Shown here: piece by piece, positions 18,825 to 27,804 of the stretch
Numbering within the stretch: the stretch's first letter is position 1
How the letters are laid out: every line of letters begins with the position of its first letter
Assembly: GCA_907163075.1 (NCBI GenBank)
Contig: CAJQTY010000002.1
Coordinates: 1-64,000, forward strand
DNA length: 64,000 bases
Reading direction: 5' to 3'
DNA from: an uncultured Rhodocyclaceae bacterium
Lineage (GTDB): Bacteria; Pseudomonadota; Gammaproteobacteria; Burkholderiales; Rhodocyclaceae
Position numbers and translations under genes: made by a program
Notes under the pieces: model-generated
What the model was told of the DNA's origin: nothing
The model's input: only the letters and a program-made list of their open reading frames with translations
Database searches by the model: none

Positions 18825-19940
18825 TTACTCGGAAAATGAACCCCAACCGTCGGCATCGGCCGACGGCAACACGCAAGCACGCACCTTGACTTGATGCTTG
18901 CGGAGAAAGTCATGCCGTCCCAGCTTGCGCTGAAGCTGTCCTACGACCAATCCAGGATGCACGCTGATGCGCTGGGCGAACAGCAGCACCTTCTGCTCAG
19001 AGAAGTACGGCTGTACTCGTGCGATAAAATTCTCCAACTGGTCCGTCGGCACACAGAAATCCGCCCCGGCGTCGTTGGCCCGGACCTCGCACTCGGGGAG
19101 GCCCTCCCGGTCGTCGCCGATCTCGACGTCGATAATTGGTTCGCCGGTCTTGCCGTCCTCTCGCAACACGTGCTCGATCTCATGGCGCAGCACGAACCAG
19201 AAATTGTCGATGCGATCGAACCGCAGTGCCATGCCAATGACCGGCTTGTCGTCGGCGAGCCAGAAGCACGCACCGTCCAGTTTCGAGCCTGGCATCGGCT
19301 CCACGAAGACCAGCCGGACACCGGCTTCCGCCAGAATGCGCGGCACCTGCCGAGTTTCTTCGGGAGCCAGAATTAAGTTTTTCAGTTGTTCGATGGCAGC
19401 CAATAGCTTGTCACGACTATAAGCCGGGATACGTTGTTGTGCCGCCATACCGCGCACCCGGAACAGCCAAGCGAGCTGCAATGGCGTGGCATCCATGGTT
19501 GCATGGGTCTTCTTGGCGCGATGTAGGAGTTCGGGTTCTTCATCCATCGAGCGGATGCAGAAGAACTCGCAAAAGCGCTGCTCCAGCACGTCGAGATTCT
19601 CGCTCGCACGAATCCAGCCGCGACGCAGCATCTCGCGTACCGGAAACTTGCTGTACAGGCGTGCTTTTCGGACTACATGGTCGTTGGTCACCTTGACTTT
19701 CGAGAGCTGATATTGGCTCTCCAAGGTCATCCAATACTCGGCCGACGTACCAAATGCATCCGCCAGACCACGAGCGGTCTCGGGCGTAATGGCGCGTTTT
19801 CCGGAAATCAGTTCGCTGACTAGACGCGCGGGGCGATCCAGGATGTCTGCAAGTTCCTGCTGGCTCCATTCGCGCGCTTCCAGCTCTTCCCGCAGGAATT
19901 CTCCTGGCGGGAAGACCTCAGCAGGTATACGTGCGTTCAT
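18825..19940 (-). CDS. higA: HigA-type antitoxin fused to ImmA/IrrE metallopeptidase domain
   Basis: Two domains are visible in 371 residues. Residues ~10-80 are an XRE/HigA helix-turn-helix (EWSQQELADILDRPARLVSELI). Residues ~190-280 contain a zinc peptidase site of the ImmA/IrrE family (FVLRHEIEHVLRED, an HExxH motif). GGAGA precedes ATG 19940; the upstream extension of the frame has no such site. The gene follows higB by 13 bases. In ImmA/IrrE systems the peptidase cleaves a repressor, so the fusion could allow self-regulated release of repression; that is an inference. Confidence 0.85.
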   Translation of the reverse strand: MNARIPAEVFPPGEFLREELEAREWSQQELADILDRPARLVSELISGKRAITPETARGLADAFGTSAEYWMTLESQYQLSKVKVTNDHVVRKARLYSKFPVREMLRRGWIRASENLDVLEQRFCEFFCIRSMDEEPELLHRAKKTHATMDATPLQLAWLFRVRGMAAQQRIPAYSRDKLLAAIEQLKNLILAPEETRQVPRILAEAGVRLVFVEPMPGSKLDGACFWLADDKPVIGMALRFDRIDNFWFVLRHEIEHVLREDGKTGEPIIDVEIGDDREGLPECEVRANDAGADFCVPTDQLENFIARVQPYFSEQKVLLFAQRISVHPGLVVGQLQRKLGRHDFLRKHQVKVRACVLPSADADGWGSFSE

Positions 19941-19953
19941 GGTGTCTCCATTC

Positions 19954-20250
19954 CTAGTGATAATCGACAATCTCAACAATCCCGACGACCTTACAGGGAT
20001 GTTCGCCTCGAATCTCCAGGATGAGGCGCCACTGTAAATTCAGCCGGATCGACTGCTGTCCTTCCCGGTCGCCTTTCAACCGTTCAAAGTGCAGTGCTTT
20101 TACCGCGTAAAAATCTCGTTCATCCCGAAAGGCACGAACCTGCTGCATGCGTTTTCGGTAGGCACGCACGACTTCCTGGGAAAACCCGGCGGTGAACTGC
20201 GCATCGGTCTCGAGGCGGTCCAAATCGTCGTCGTCGAATTCAACTTCCAT
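19954..20250 (-). CDS. higB: HigB-like RelE/ParE-superfamily toxin
   Basis: A 98-residue basic protein with the compact RelE/HigB fold pattern. The segments ALHFERLKGDREGQQSIRLN and WRLILEIRGE correspond to the central strands of HigB toxins, which are ribosome-dependent mRNA endonucleases. The first gene of a three-gene operon with higA-immA, it lies beside the tnpA of the large transposon, a common position for toxin-antitoxin modules in Tn3-family elements. The N-terminal acidic run (EFDDDDLDRLETD) is longer than in the smallest HigB proteins. Confidence 0.82.
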   Translation of the reverse strand: MEVEFDDDDLDRLETDAQFTAGFSQEVVRAYRKRMQQVRAFRDERDFYAVKALHFERLKGDREGQQSIRLNLQWRLILEIRGEHPCKVVGIVEIVDYH

Positions 20251-20281
20251 AACAAATTATAGACATATTCTTATTATTTGC

Positions 20282-20318
20282 AAAAGCCATCTTTACACTT
20301 GGTGTAAAGATGGCTTTT
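20282..20318 (-). terminator. perfect 17-bp stem hairpin downstream of the copper operon
   Basis: AAAAGCCATCTTTACAC (20282-20298) pairs perfectly with GTGTAAAGATGGCTTTT (20302-20318) around a three-base loop. A T run on both sides fits a bidirectional terminator. It isolates the leftward copper operon ending at 20401 from higB starting at 20250. Confidence 0.85.
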
Positions 20319-20400
20319 CTGTGATAAACAAATCTCTCACATCATGGTTTCGATTTCTTAATTCTGCAGTTTGGCACCAACGCCCCTCCGCAGAACACGC

Positions 20401-20748
20401 TCATTGGGCTGGTTGAATGTCCGTCACGGTCAATTTTCCGTTTTCCTTGATTACCATAAAGCTGATTTTGTCGCCGGCATTAATCTTGTCCAACATGGAT
20501 GTGTCCTTCACAACAAAAACCATGGTCATGCCGGGCATGTCCATGTGTTTGATTTCGCCATGCTTGATGGTCAGCTTTCCCGCGGCCTTGTCGATCTTTC
20601 GGACTTCTCCTTCGGTCATGCCAGGAGCCGTATTGCCTGCCATCTCCATTCCGTTTTGGTCTGCGGCAGCTTGCGCCAAGACCGGAGCCGAAAGCACGGA
20701 TGAGAGTGCAATAGCGGACGCGACAAGCAAAGAACTACTTGGCTTCAT
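20401..20748 (-). CDS. CusF-like periplasmic copper-binding protein
   Basis: A 115-residue protein with a signal peptide (cut after about residue 25, ..APVLAQA) and one CusF domain. CusF carries Cu(I)/Ag(I) to the CusCBA pump using His, Trp and two Met. Here the motif is HGEIKHMDMPGMTM: the His and the two Met of MTM are kept, but the position of the CusF Trp is Met. It is the last gene of a leftward operon with a cupredoxin, a multicopper oxidase and a TolC-like protein. Confidence 0.85.
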   Translation of the reverse strand: MKPSSSLLVASAIALSSVLSAPVLAQAAADQNGMEMAGNTAPGMTEGEVRKIDKAAGKLTIKHGEIKHMDMPGMTMVFVVKDTSMLDKINAGDKISFMVIKENGKLTVTDIQPAQ

Positions 20749-20825
20749 GATGAATTCCTTGAGAGAGATTCTTGAATCTGAGGTGAAATCCGACAGATGG
20801 ACGGCGTTTAAGATGTTTGATCAGG

Positions 20826-21317
20826 TTATTTTTTGACAACCGTCACTTGGCCTTTCATGCCGGCCTCGTAGTGGCCAGGCATCAGGCAGGCAAAGTGCAC
20901 GGCACCGGGCTCGGTAAACTGCCAGAGGATTTCGCCGTGTTTGCCGGGGTCAAGAGTGATCTTGCTCGGCTCGTCGTGCTCCATTCCGGGGAACTTTTTC
21001 ATCTGTTCCAGGTGTTCTGCAAGTTCGTCCGGGGTACCCAGACTCAATTCATGCCTCACCTTGCCGACATTCTTGACGATGAAGCGGACGGTCTCCCCTT
21101 TCTTGACCTGGATGTCCGACGGGCTGTAGCGCATGTTGTCCGCCATCTCGACCGTAATGGTACGCTTGACCTTGGATGAAATACCGGGTTTGCCGATCGG
21201 CGATTCGTCGTGCCCGCCAGCATGATTGCCGGAAGCGAACGCGGTCGCGGAAGTAGCCAGAAAGGCCGCGATGATTGCGGCGGAACGGGCACACTGAGTG
21301 GGGTTACTAGATTTCAT
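20826..21317 (-). CDS. periplasmic cupredoxin (plastocyanin/azurin-like)
   Basis: A 163-residue secreted blue-copper-type protein. A signal peptide precedes ..AFASGNHAGGHDES. The type 1 copper ligands are visible: His in GKVRHELSLG, then Cys, His and Met in HFACLMPGHYEAGM. ATG 21317 has a GTGAG upstream; an upstream in-frame start would lengthen the signal region implausibly. It lies between the multicopper oxidase and the CusF-like gene and could bind or deliver periplasmic copper. Confidence 0.85.
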   Translation of the reverse strand: MKSSNPTQCARSAAIIAAFLATSATAFASGNHAGGHDESPIGKPGISSKVKRTITVEMADNMRYSPSDIQVKKGETVRFIVKNVGKVRHELSLGTPDELAEHLEQMKKFPGMEHDEPSKITLDPGKHGEILWQFTEPGAVHFACLMPGHYEAGMKGQVTVVKK

Positions 21318-21420
21318 AGGGCTCACTTTCTGATTGCGTTGTTTTGCCGAGAACGGCGGTTGGGAGTGGTACGGCGTCAACGGAGTCATCGGGGCATTGG
21401 CGCGTTAGTTTGTTGCCGAA

Positions 21421-22806
21421 TCAGTGCGACATGCCTTTGCCGCCCGGTTTGACGGCACTGGCCAAGGCCGGTGCCGTTTTGACGCGGCTGGCCGGCCGCT
21501 CGGTTTTTGGCATTACACCATTCCATTCATAAGCCACCGTGCCGGCCGGGAATTTGTACGGCCCCGGGTCGCTGTAATCACCACGCTTCTGGTCATTGCG
21601 CACTTTGAACACACTGAACATGCCACCCATCTCGAGTGGCCCGAACTGACCGGTACCGGTCATCATTGGCGCAGTATTTTCCGGGATCGGCATTTCCATT
21701 TCGCCCATGTCGGCCATGCCGCGTTCGCCCATCAGCATGTAGTCCGGCGCGACTTTCTGAATCTTGCCCACCAGCCCGCGATGATCGACGCCGATCATGG
21801 TCGGTACGTCATGCCCCATGGCATTCATCGTGTGGTGGCTCTTGTGGCAATGCATCGCCCAGTCGCCCTCTTCGTCGGCGATCAGCTCGATCTGCCGCAT
21901 TTGTCCGACGGCCACGTCGGTGGTGACTTCGTACCAGCGCGTGGAGGGGGGCGTCGGACCGCCGTCGGTGCCGGTAACGAGGAATTCGTGGCCGTGCAGG
22001 TGGATCGGGTGATTGGTCATCGTGAGATTGCCGATGCGGATGCGCACGCGGTCGTTCAAGCGCACGTTGAGGCTGTCGATGGCCGGGAAGATGCGGCTGT
22101 TCCAGCACCAGATGTTAAAGTCGGTCATGGTGTTGATCTTCGGCGTCCTGCTGCCGGGCTCGACATCGAAGGCGTTAAGCAGGAAGCAGAAATCGCGGTC
22201 GACGTCGGCGATGTGCGGATGCTTCGCCTTCGGATGAGTGACCCAGAAACCCATCATACCCATAGCCATCTGCACCATTTCATCGGCGTGCGGATGGTAC
22301 ATGAAGGTGCCGGGGCGGCGCGCTTCGAACTCGTAGACGAAGGTCTTGCCGGCGGGAATCTGCGGCTGGGTCAGCCCGCCAACGCCGTCCATGCCGTTGG
22401 GCAGGCGCTGGCCGTGCCAGTGAACGGAGGTGTGCTCGGGCAGCTTATTGGTCACAAAGATGCGCACGCGGTCGCCTTCAACGACTTCGATGGTCGGGCC
22501 GGGGCTTTGCCCGTTGTAACCCCACATATTGACCATAAAGCCGGGCGCCACTTCGCGCACCACGGGCTCGGCCACCAAGTGGAATTCCTTGACGCCGTTG
22601 TTCATGCGCCAAGGCAGTGTCCAGCCGTTTACAGTCACCACCGGGTTGTAGGGACGTCCGGTACTAGGGATCAAGGGCGGGGCAGTTTCCACCGAAGTCT
22701 GGATAACAGGCTCAGGCATGCCGGCCAAGGCTGAACGAGCGACCGTCAAACCCGCCATAGAGGCGGCGGCGCTGGTGAGAAACTTCCTGCGTGAATTGAG
22801 ATTCAT
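21421..22806 (-). CDS. multicopper oxidase (CopA/CueO-like), Tat-exported
   Basis: A 461-residue multicopper oxidase, expected to oxidise Cu(I) in the periplasm. A twin-arginine signal (SRRKFLTSAA) lies at residues ~5-14. All four copper motifs are present: HWHG (129-132), HPH (171-173), HPIHLHGH (266-273) and HCHKSHH (319-325). A Met-rich stretch follows (MGERGMADMGEMEMP, ~355-370), typical of cuprous oxidases. ATG 22806 places the twin-arginine close to the N-terminus. It is the second gene of the four-gene copper operon. Confidence 0.9.
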   Translation of the reverse strand: MNLNSRRKFLTSAAASMAGLTVARSALAGMPEPVIQTSVETAPPLIPSTGRPYNPVVTVNGWTLPWRMNNGVKEFHLVAEPVVREVAPGFMVNMWGYNGQSPGPTIEVVEGDRVRIFVTNKLPEHTSVHWHGQRLPNGMDGVGGLTQPQIPAGKTFVYEFEARRPGTFMYHPHADEMVQMAMGMMGFWVTHPKAKHPHIADVDRDFCFLLNAFDVEPGSRTPKINTMTDFNIWCWNSRIFPAIDSLNVRLNDRVRIRIGNLTMTNHPIHLHGHEFLVTGTDGGPTPPSTRWYEVTTDVAVGQMRQIELIADEEGDWAMHCHKSHHTMNAMGHDVPTMIGVDHRGLVGKIQKVAPDYMLMGERGMADMGEMEMPIPENTAPMMTGTGQFGPLEMGGMFSVFKVRNDQKRGDYSDPGPYKFPAGTVAYEWNGVMPKTERPASRVKTAPALASAVKPGGKGMSH

Positions 22807-22817
22807 CCTGGCTCCTG

Positions 22818-23927
22818 TCAATGTCCAGCGGGAGTTGCTGATTCACCGCCGCCGTCCAGCGATACAAAATTCTCGGGTTCTCCGCCGAGCAATACCCATT
22901 GCAGATCGGCGTCAGCGAGCCAGAAGTCGCGTTGAGCCCTGATCGCATCGATGGCCGCCTGTGACTGATTGCGCGATTCGTCAAGTAGATCCCAGACGCT
23001 CGCCAACATTCCGTTGTAGTGCAGCACCGTCTCTTCGCCGATGAATTCGCGCACCTTCAGCACGTCATTGCGTGCAATCGTGACCAACTCGTGGGTCAAC
23101 TGATAGGCCGCCAGGGCCCGCTCCATGTTGGCGCGGTTATGCCGAGCTTCGGCGCTCGGCAGTTGCGCCTGTGTCGCAGACGCCCGCTGTTGCCACGCAA
23201 GTGGTGGCACTAGTTGCTCTGGGACGTCGGGCAGGCTATCGGGTAGCAGCAGATGGCTATATTGGTCCTTGAGTTTGAGCAGATCGATCAACTCGAACTG
23301 CGCCTGATTCGCGGTGTATTGGGCACGGATCAGATTTGTTCGCGCCAAAGATTGCGTTAGCTGCACCTGTGTCTGCTTAAGCTTGCTCCAATTACCGGTC
23401 TGTACCATGCGCTGACCGAGGTTACTGGCCGCGTCAGCCGCGTCCAGCGCAGCGCGAAAGTGCGCCACTTCCTGGCGTGCAGAAGTGGCACGTAGCCAAG
23501 CCTTTCTGGCTTGCACGGCGACCTCGAGTATTTCGTCCAGCTCCTCGACACGGCGGCGCACGGCGGGATCAATTTCAGTCCATCGGCCAGTTTCGAGGCG
23601 GTCAACATTCGCCGCACCCAAGATCGATAACTGGTTCGCAAGATCAAAATGGGTTCGCCAAACCTGGCGCGTCAGCGCTTCAAGCGTATTCAGGGCGAGT
23701 CCGCGGGCCGCAGGCTGACTGTCGCCGCCTTCGGGAGACCGATTGGCCGCTTCCCATTTCAGGACATCAACATGGCCGCGTCGATACGCGCCAACGGTCT
23801 CATTGGCACCTCGCCAATCGGGAGCAGTGTCAACCGAAGCGGTTTGTGCCGTTACAACGACTGGGCTGAGCGCCAGGCTGAAGACGACTGCCTTCCAGGC
23901 GATCATCGAGTTGTGTTGGCGTGTCAC
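22818..23927 (-). CDS. TolC-family outer membrane protein of the copper operon
   Basis: A ~369-residue protein with a signal peptide (VVFSLALSPVVVTAQT) and long amphipathic helices with heptad-like Ala/Leu/Gln patterns, as in outer membrane factors. GTG 23927 follows GAGGGGGG by a short spacer; ATG 23906 is an alternative start. It is shorter than usual TolC proteins (~420-480), so it may be a divergent member. It is the first gene of the operon with the multicopper oxidase, cupredoxin and CusF-like protein, and a CusR-type box lies 82 bases upstream. Confidence 0.75.
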   Translation of the reverse strand: MTRQHNSMIAWKAVVFSLALSPVVVTAQTASVDTAPDWRGANETVGAYRRGHVDVLKWEAANRSPEGGDSQPAARGLALNTLEALTRQVWRTHFDLANQLSILGAANVDRLETGRWTEIDPAVRRRVEELDEILEVAVQARKAWLRATSARQEVAHFRAALDAADAASNLGQRMVQTGNWSKLKQTQVQLTQSLARTNLIRAQYTANQAQFELIDLLKLKDQYSHLLLPDSLPDVPEQLVPPLAWQQRASATQAQLPSAEARHNRANMERALAAYQLTHELVTIARNDVLKVREFIGEETVLHYNGMLASVWDLLDESRNQSQAAIDAIRAQRDFWLADADLQWVLLGGEPENFVSLDGGGESATPAGH

Positions 23928-24291
23928 AGACCCCCCTCTCTTGATGTAGATCAAAAAAAAGCAAGCCTCATCTTGCAGCCAAGTTGCTGTCAGGGAGATG
24001 GCTTCCAGATTACAGTTTTGTCATGTTCTGGCGTGTATTCAATCTTCGGCGTCGGGGACGTGGGTTTCGTACCTGCTACAGGCGTTTCTTGTGCGAACGC
24101 TACCGACACGTCCAGAACAAATTCGACGGGTAACGCACATTTGGGCGGTTATAGTGAGATGGCATCCATAAGCTCCTTCCATGAAATAGAACCTCAAACG
24201 TTCGACTCAGAAGACCACATCATGCCTCTCTCAATCTAGCAGGAGGCTGACCCACAGATTGCATTTACGTAATCTCCAGCCTTGGGGGAAT
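23928..24291. other. intergenic region between TolC-like operon and NlpC/P60 gene
   Basis: This 364-bp stretch holds the copper box at 24009-24024 that serves the leftward operon. On the minus strand a short open frame at about 23990-24140 (..AFAQETPVAGTKPTSPTPK..) has no ATG start and may be the tail of a lost gene. Nothing else is recognised. Confidence 0.5.
24009..24024. promoter_or_regulatory. putative CusR box (TolC-like/oxidase operon)
   Basis: ATTACAGTTTTGTCAT matches the 16-bp pattern found eight times between genes of this island. It lies 82 bases before the leftward operon start at 23927. Confidence 0.75.
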
Positions 24292-24855
24292 TCAGCGCGC
24301 GGCCGCCTCGATCAATCTCCGGCCACCGTTGAAGCGCTTGCGCCAGTAGGTGATGTCCATGTTTTCCACGCGCACCACGCCACCGGTGGCTGGCGAATGC
24401 AGGAAACGGTTGTTCCCGAGATAGATTCCGACATGCGAGAAAGCGCGATTCATCGTGTTGAAGAAAACCAGATCGCCGGCCACCAATTCGTCCTTGCCGA
24501 CCTTATCGCCGACCTTGGCGATTTCTGCGGATGTTCTCGGCAAGTCCAGCCCGAGCGAAACGCCGAAGACTTTCTTGACGAGTCCGCTACAGTCGAATCC
24601 CCCCGATTCGGGGCCATTGCCGCCGCGACGGTAGCGGATCCCCAGGAATCCAAGACCGGTTTCGAGCGTCGCGGCAATGCCGGCCGAGGTCGAGACCATC
24701 GCCGATTGCGCTTTCTCGGCCAGCTGCTGCAGCCGGTGATCTTTGCCGCTATTGGTGATTGAATCGGTTGATGCCGTCGGCTCTGACGCATAGCCGATCT
24801 TCGTGAGGGAAAACAAAAGCATCAGCGAGAGTAATAAGACGCGGAGAACGTTCAT
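24292..24855 (-). CDS. NlpC/P60-family cell wall endopeptidase
   Basis: A 187-residue secreted protein with a signal peptide (VLRVLLLSLMLLFSLTKIGYA) and a C-terminal NlpC/P60 domain. The catalytic Cys is in GGFDCSGLVKK and the His in AFSHVGIYLGNN. Such enzymes cut peptide stems of peptidoglycan. The gene is divergent from cusR, with a copper box in the shared 206-bp region, so it may be part of the copper response; envelope remodelling for efflux pump assembly is one possible role. ATG 24855 is preferred over the upstream TTG. Confidence 0.88.
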   Translation of the reverse strand: MNVLRVLLLSLMLLFSLTKIGYASEPTASTDSITNSGKDHRLQQLAEKAQSAMVSTSAGIAATLETGLGFLGIRYRRGGNGPESGGFDCSGLVKKVFGVSLGLDLPRTSAEIAKVGDKVGKDELVAGDLVFFNTMNRAFSHVGIYLGNNRFLHSPATGGVVRVENMDITYWRKRFNGGRRLIEAAAR

Positions 24856-24978
24856 AGGCAACCATCAACAGGCTTGGAGCGATTTCTGGGCGGTTGCCAA
24901 ATCAGACGACAGGTCGAGCAACCGGAATTGACTGCCGGGAGGCTACCGGAGACTTCCTAACAGAACGCTGTCCCGCGG

Positions 24979-24994
24979 ATTACATTTTTGTCAT
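24979..24994. promoter_or_regulatory. putative CusR box (cusRS / NlpC divergent promoters)
   Basis: ATTACATTTTTGTCAT lies 68 bases before cusR and 124 bases before the divergent NlpC/P60 gene. It is the member of the set closest to the CusR box known from E. coli, which ends in TTTTGTCAT. Confidence 0.78.
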
Positions 24995-25061
24995 CTTCGC
25001 GGAAGCAATCCGAGACGGGGCAGAATACCGTTCAATCAATTTCGGTTTTAAGGGAGCAACA

Positions 25062-25739
25062 ATGAAAATTCTTGTCGTGGAAGATGAACTGAAGACAGGA
25101 AACTACCTGAAACAGGGCTTGATGGAAGCCGGCTTTGTCGTCGATCTGGTCCGGGACGGTGAGGACGGACTCCATAGCGCGCTGACCGAGGCCTACGATC
25201 TGGTGATTCTCGATGTGATGCTCCCGGGGATGGATGGCTGGGCGGTACTGCAAGGCATCCGGAAGTCCGGGAAAGACCTGCCGGTCCTCTTCTTGACCGC
25301 CCGTGATCAAGTTGACGATCGGGTTCGTGGCCTTGAGCTCGGCGCAGACGATTACCTGGTCAAGCCCTTTGCGTTTGCCGAACTGCTAGCAAGAGTGCGC
25401 ACCTTGCTGCGCCGCGGGAGCAAGGGCAAAGAGTCGGAATATCTGCGGGCAGCCGATCTCGATCTCGATTTGATGCGACGACGGGTGACGCGCGCCGGCA
25501 AACGCATCGATCTGACCGCCAAGGAGTTTGCGCTTCTTGAACTCCTGCTCCGTCGCCAGGGCGAGGTTCTACCGCGCTCGTTGATCGCATCACAGGTTTG
25601 GGACATGAATTTCGACAGCGATACCAACGTGATCGAGGTCGCCGTAAAGCGACTGCGCGCCAAGGTGGATGACGACTTCGAGCTGAAGCTGATCCGCACG
25701 GTACGTGGCATGGGCTACGTTCTCGAGGTACCGGAATGA
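25062..25739 (+). CDS. cusR: copper-responsive response regulator CusR/CopR
   Basis: A 225-residue OmpR-family regulator. The receiver domain has the acidic pair in VVEDE, the phosphorylated Asp in [11 protein letters not shown] (about residue 51) and Lys in DDYLVKPF. The C-terminal winged helix includes [24 protein letters not shown] and a VRGMGYVL end. AAGGGAG precedes ATG 25062. Its stop overlaps the start of cusS. It is the most likely protein to bind the eight 16-bp boxes in this island. Confidence 0.92.
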   Translation: MKILVVEDELKTGNYLKQGLMEAGFVVDLVRDGEDGLHSALTEAYDLVILDVMLPGMDGWAVLQGIRKSGKDLPVLFLTARDQVDDRVRGLELGADDYLVKPFAFAELLARVRTLLRRGSKGKESEYLRAADLDLDLMRRRVTRAGKRIDLTAKEFALLELLLRRQGEVLPRSLIASQVWDMNFDSDTNVIEVAVKRLRAKVDDDFELKLIRTVRGMGYVLEVPE

Positions 25740-27160
25740 TCCTCGGCGGCCGAAAGTCCATTACCTTCCGGCTGACCCTGCTCTTTGCTTCGGCCTCGAC
25801 CGCCGTGTTGCTGTTGCTCGGCTACCTCATCGGCGGTTCGGTCGATCGGCATTTCGAAGCGCAGGATATGGAAGTGCTGGCGGGAAAACTGCAACTGACA
25901 CAGCATGCGGTTGAGAAGGTTGGCTCTCAATCAGACCTGGACGCGCTGCCACAGCAACTGGATGACTCGCTCATCGGGCATGTCGGTTTGGCGGTCGTCG
26001 TCGTCGCACCCAGCGGACAGATTCTGTATGCGACGCGTGGCGCCGAATTCCCGCAGGTGCTGCTGGACAAGAGCCAACAATTCGACCCGGAGCGCCCGAT
26101 CGCTTGGGAGACAACGGCAAAACAATCATTCCGCGGCATTTCCACCCAGGTCACGACAGGAATGGACGGAGCACCCCCGGCCATTGTCGCGGTCGCCACC
26201 GATATTTCCCAACACGAACATTTCAATATGGCATTCCGCGAGACGCTATGGTCGTTCGTCGTTCTCGCCGCCTTGGCGACTGGCATTCTCGGCTGGGTCG
26301 CGGCGCGTCGCGGACTCGCGCCGTTGCAAGCGATCAAGCGCAAAGCCGCCGACATCACCGCGCATCGCCTGCACACTCGCATCCCCGTCGATTCGGTGCC
26401 AGTCGAGTTGGTTGATCTGGTCGAAACGCTGAATGAAATGCTCACTCGCCTCGAAACCTCGTTCAGTCAATTGTCAGATTTCTCGTCGGATATTGCCCAT
26501 GAACTGCGCACTCCGGTCAGCAACCTGCTGACGCAGACCCAAGTTACTCTCGCCAAAGCCCGGACTCCGGACGAGTATCGTGACGTCCTGGCGTCCAACA
26601 TCGAAGAATTTGAACGCCTGTCGCGCATGATCTCGGACATGCTGTTCCTGGCGAAATCCGATAATCAACTCCTGATTCCGCATCCGGAACAACTGGACTT
26701 GATCGATGAAGTCAAAGGCCTCTTTGAATTCTACGAAGCATTGGCCGAAGAAAAATCGGTCGCCTTATCATGCTCTGGCACGGGCGTCGTCTCCGGCGAT
26801 CGGTTGATGTTGCGTCGAGCGATCAGCAATCTGCTCTCCAATGCCTTGCGTTACACGCCGGCCGGGGAACGCATCGTAGTCCGTGTCGATAACTCAACGG
26901 ATTCGGTGGTCAAGCTGTCGGTGGCAAACCCCGGGAAAGCCATACCTGCGGAACACCTGCCACGCCTGTTCGACCGCTTCTACCGTGTCGACGGCTCCCG
27001 CCAGCGTTTCACCGAAGGCGTGGGACTCGGCTTGGCGATCACCCGCTCAATCATGCGAGCGCACGGAGGGGAAGCTTCCGTCCGCTCCGATCTGATGAGC
27101 ACCGTGTTTGAATTGACGATTCCCCGTCAACCATTGGAAACGCCGATTCATGCTCATTGA
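25736..27160 (+). CDS. cusS: copper-sensing histidine kinase CusS/CopS
   Basis: A 474-residue membrane sensor kinase of the heavy-metal type. A first membrane helix ([14 protein letters not shown]) is followed by a periplasmic sensor of ~130 residues with the QHEHFN segment near its end. A second helix ([17 protein letters not shown]), a HAMP domain and the phosphorylated His in [12 protein letters not shown] follow. The ATP-binding domain has the N box LLSNALRYT and GVGLGLAIT. It is coupled to cusR by an ATGA overlap. Confidence 0.92.
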   Translation: MILGGRKSITFRLTLLFASASTAVLLLLGYLIGGSVDRHFEAQDMEVLAGKLQLTQHAVEKVGSQSDLDALPQQLDDSLIGHVGLAVVVVAPSGQILYATRGAEFPQVLLDKSQQFDPERPIAWETTAKQSFRGISTQVTTGMDGAPPAIVAVATDISQHEHFNMAFRETLWSFVVLAALATGILGWVAARRGLAPLQAIKRKAADITAHRLHTRIPVDSVPVELVDLVETLNEMLTRLETSFSQLSDFSSDIAHELRTPVSNLLTQTQVTLAKARTPDEYRDVLASNIEEFERLSRMISDMLFLAKSDNQLLIPHPEQLDLIDEVKGLFEFYEALAEEKSVALSCSGTGVVSGDRLMLRRAISNLLSNALRYTPAGERIVVRVDNSTDSVVKLSVANPGKAIPAEHLPRLFDRFYRVDGSRQRFTEGVGLGLAITRSIMRAHGGEASVRSDLMSTVFELTIPRQPLETPIHAH

Positions 27161-27251
27161 TGGTGGCCGTGCGATTCATCCGTATCGCTTCGTTTCGCTC
27201 GTCAACACTGTGGAAGACGAGATCCACGCTCCTGAGTGGATCGCTTCGAAC

Positions 27252-27267
27252 ATTACACAAATGTAAT
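27252..27267. promoter_or_regulatory. putative CusR box (copG-cusFCBA operon)
   Basis: ATTACACAAATGTAAT is a perfect 6+6 palindrome around CAAA. It lies 71 bases before copG and is the most symmetric of the eight boxes. Confidence 0.78.
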
Positions 27268-27337
27268 TTTTCAGTCAGCTTAATGTTGGAATGACCTTAG
27301 TAGACTCAAGTCATTCCATCAACCAGAGGAAATCGTC

Positions 27338-27775
27338 ATGCACCTTCACCTTCGCTCCCTTGCTCTCATCGCCCTGTTGGGGTCCGCTCCCGTTTGGGCG
27401 CAATCCGCCACCACGGTCGAGATTTTCAAAAGCCCCTCTTGTGATTGCTGCGGGAAGTGGATAGCCCACATGCAGAAGAACGGCTTCAAGGTCGAGACGC
27501 ACGAAGTCGATGACATCCCGGCCTCACGCAAAAAACTCGGCATGCCCGACAAGCTGGGTTCCTGCCACACGTCCAAGATCGGCAATTACGTCGTTGAAGG
27601 GCACGTTCCGGCGCAAGACATCAAGCGGTTGTTGAAAGAAAAGCCCAAGGCCCTCGGCTTGGCGATCCCGTCGATGCCGCCAGGCGTGCCGGGCATGGAT
27701 ATTCCCAACTCGCCGCCCTATGAGACCTTGCTCGTTCAAGCCGACGGCTCCACAAGCGTTTTTGCAAAGCACTAA
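27338..27775 (+). CDS. copG: CopG-like DUF411 periplasmic copper protein
   Basis: A 145-residue exported protein with a signal peptide ending in VWAQS. The DUF411 signature is clear: FKSPSCDCCGKW near residue 33, and later GSCHTSKIGNYVVEGHVPAQ. CopG proteins of this family bind a multinuclear copper cluster through these cysteines. AGAGGAAATCGTC precedes the ATG. It opens the operon of cusF, cusC, cusB and cusA. Confidence 0.88.
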   Translation: MHLHLRSLALIALLGSAPVWAQSATTVEIFKSPSCDCCGKWIAHMQKNGFKVETHEVDDIPASRKKLGMPDKLGSCHTSKIGNYVVEGHVPAQDIKRLLKEKPKALGLAIPSMPPGVPGMDIPNSPPYETLLVQADGSTSVFAKH

Positions 27776-27804
27776 TTTCTTTTATTTCTTATCCGGAGAA
27801 CTCG

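Noticed and set aside
21424-22734. 436-codon open frame on the plus strand
   Set aside because: It lies fully antisense to the multicopper oxidase, whose copper motifs and Tat signal are clear; its product is rich in His and Arg without any domain pattern, as expected for a shadow frame.
23990-24140. short minus-strand frame resembling the tail of an exported protein
   Set aside because: It has no ATG start and is under 60 codons; kept only as a remark in the intergenic entry.
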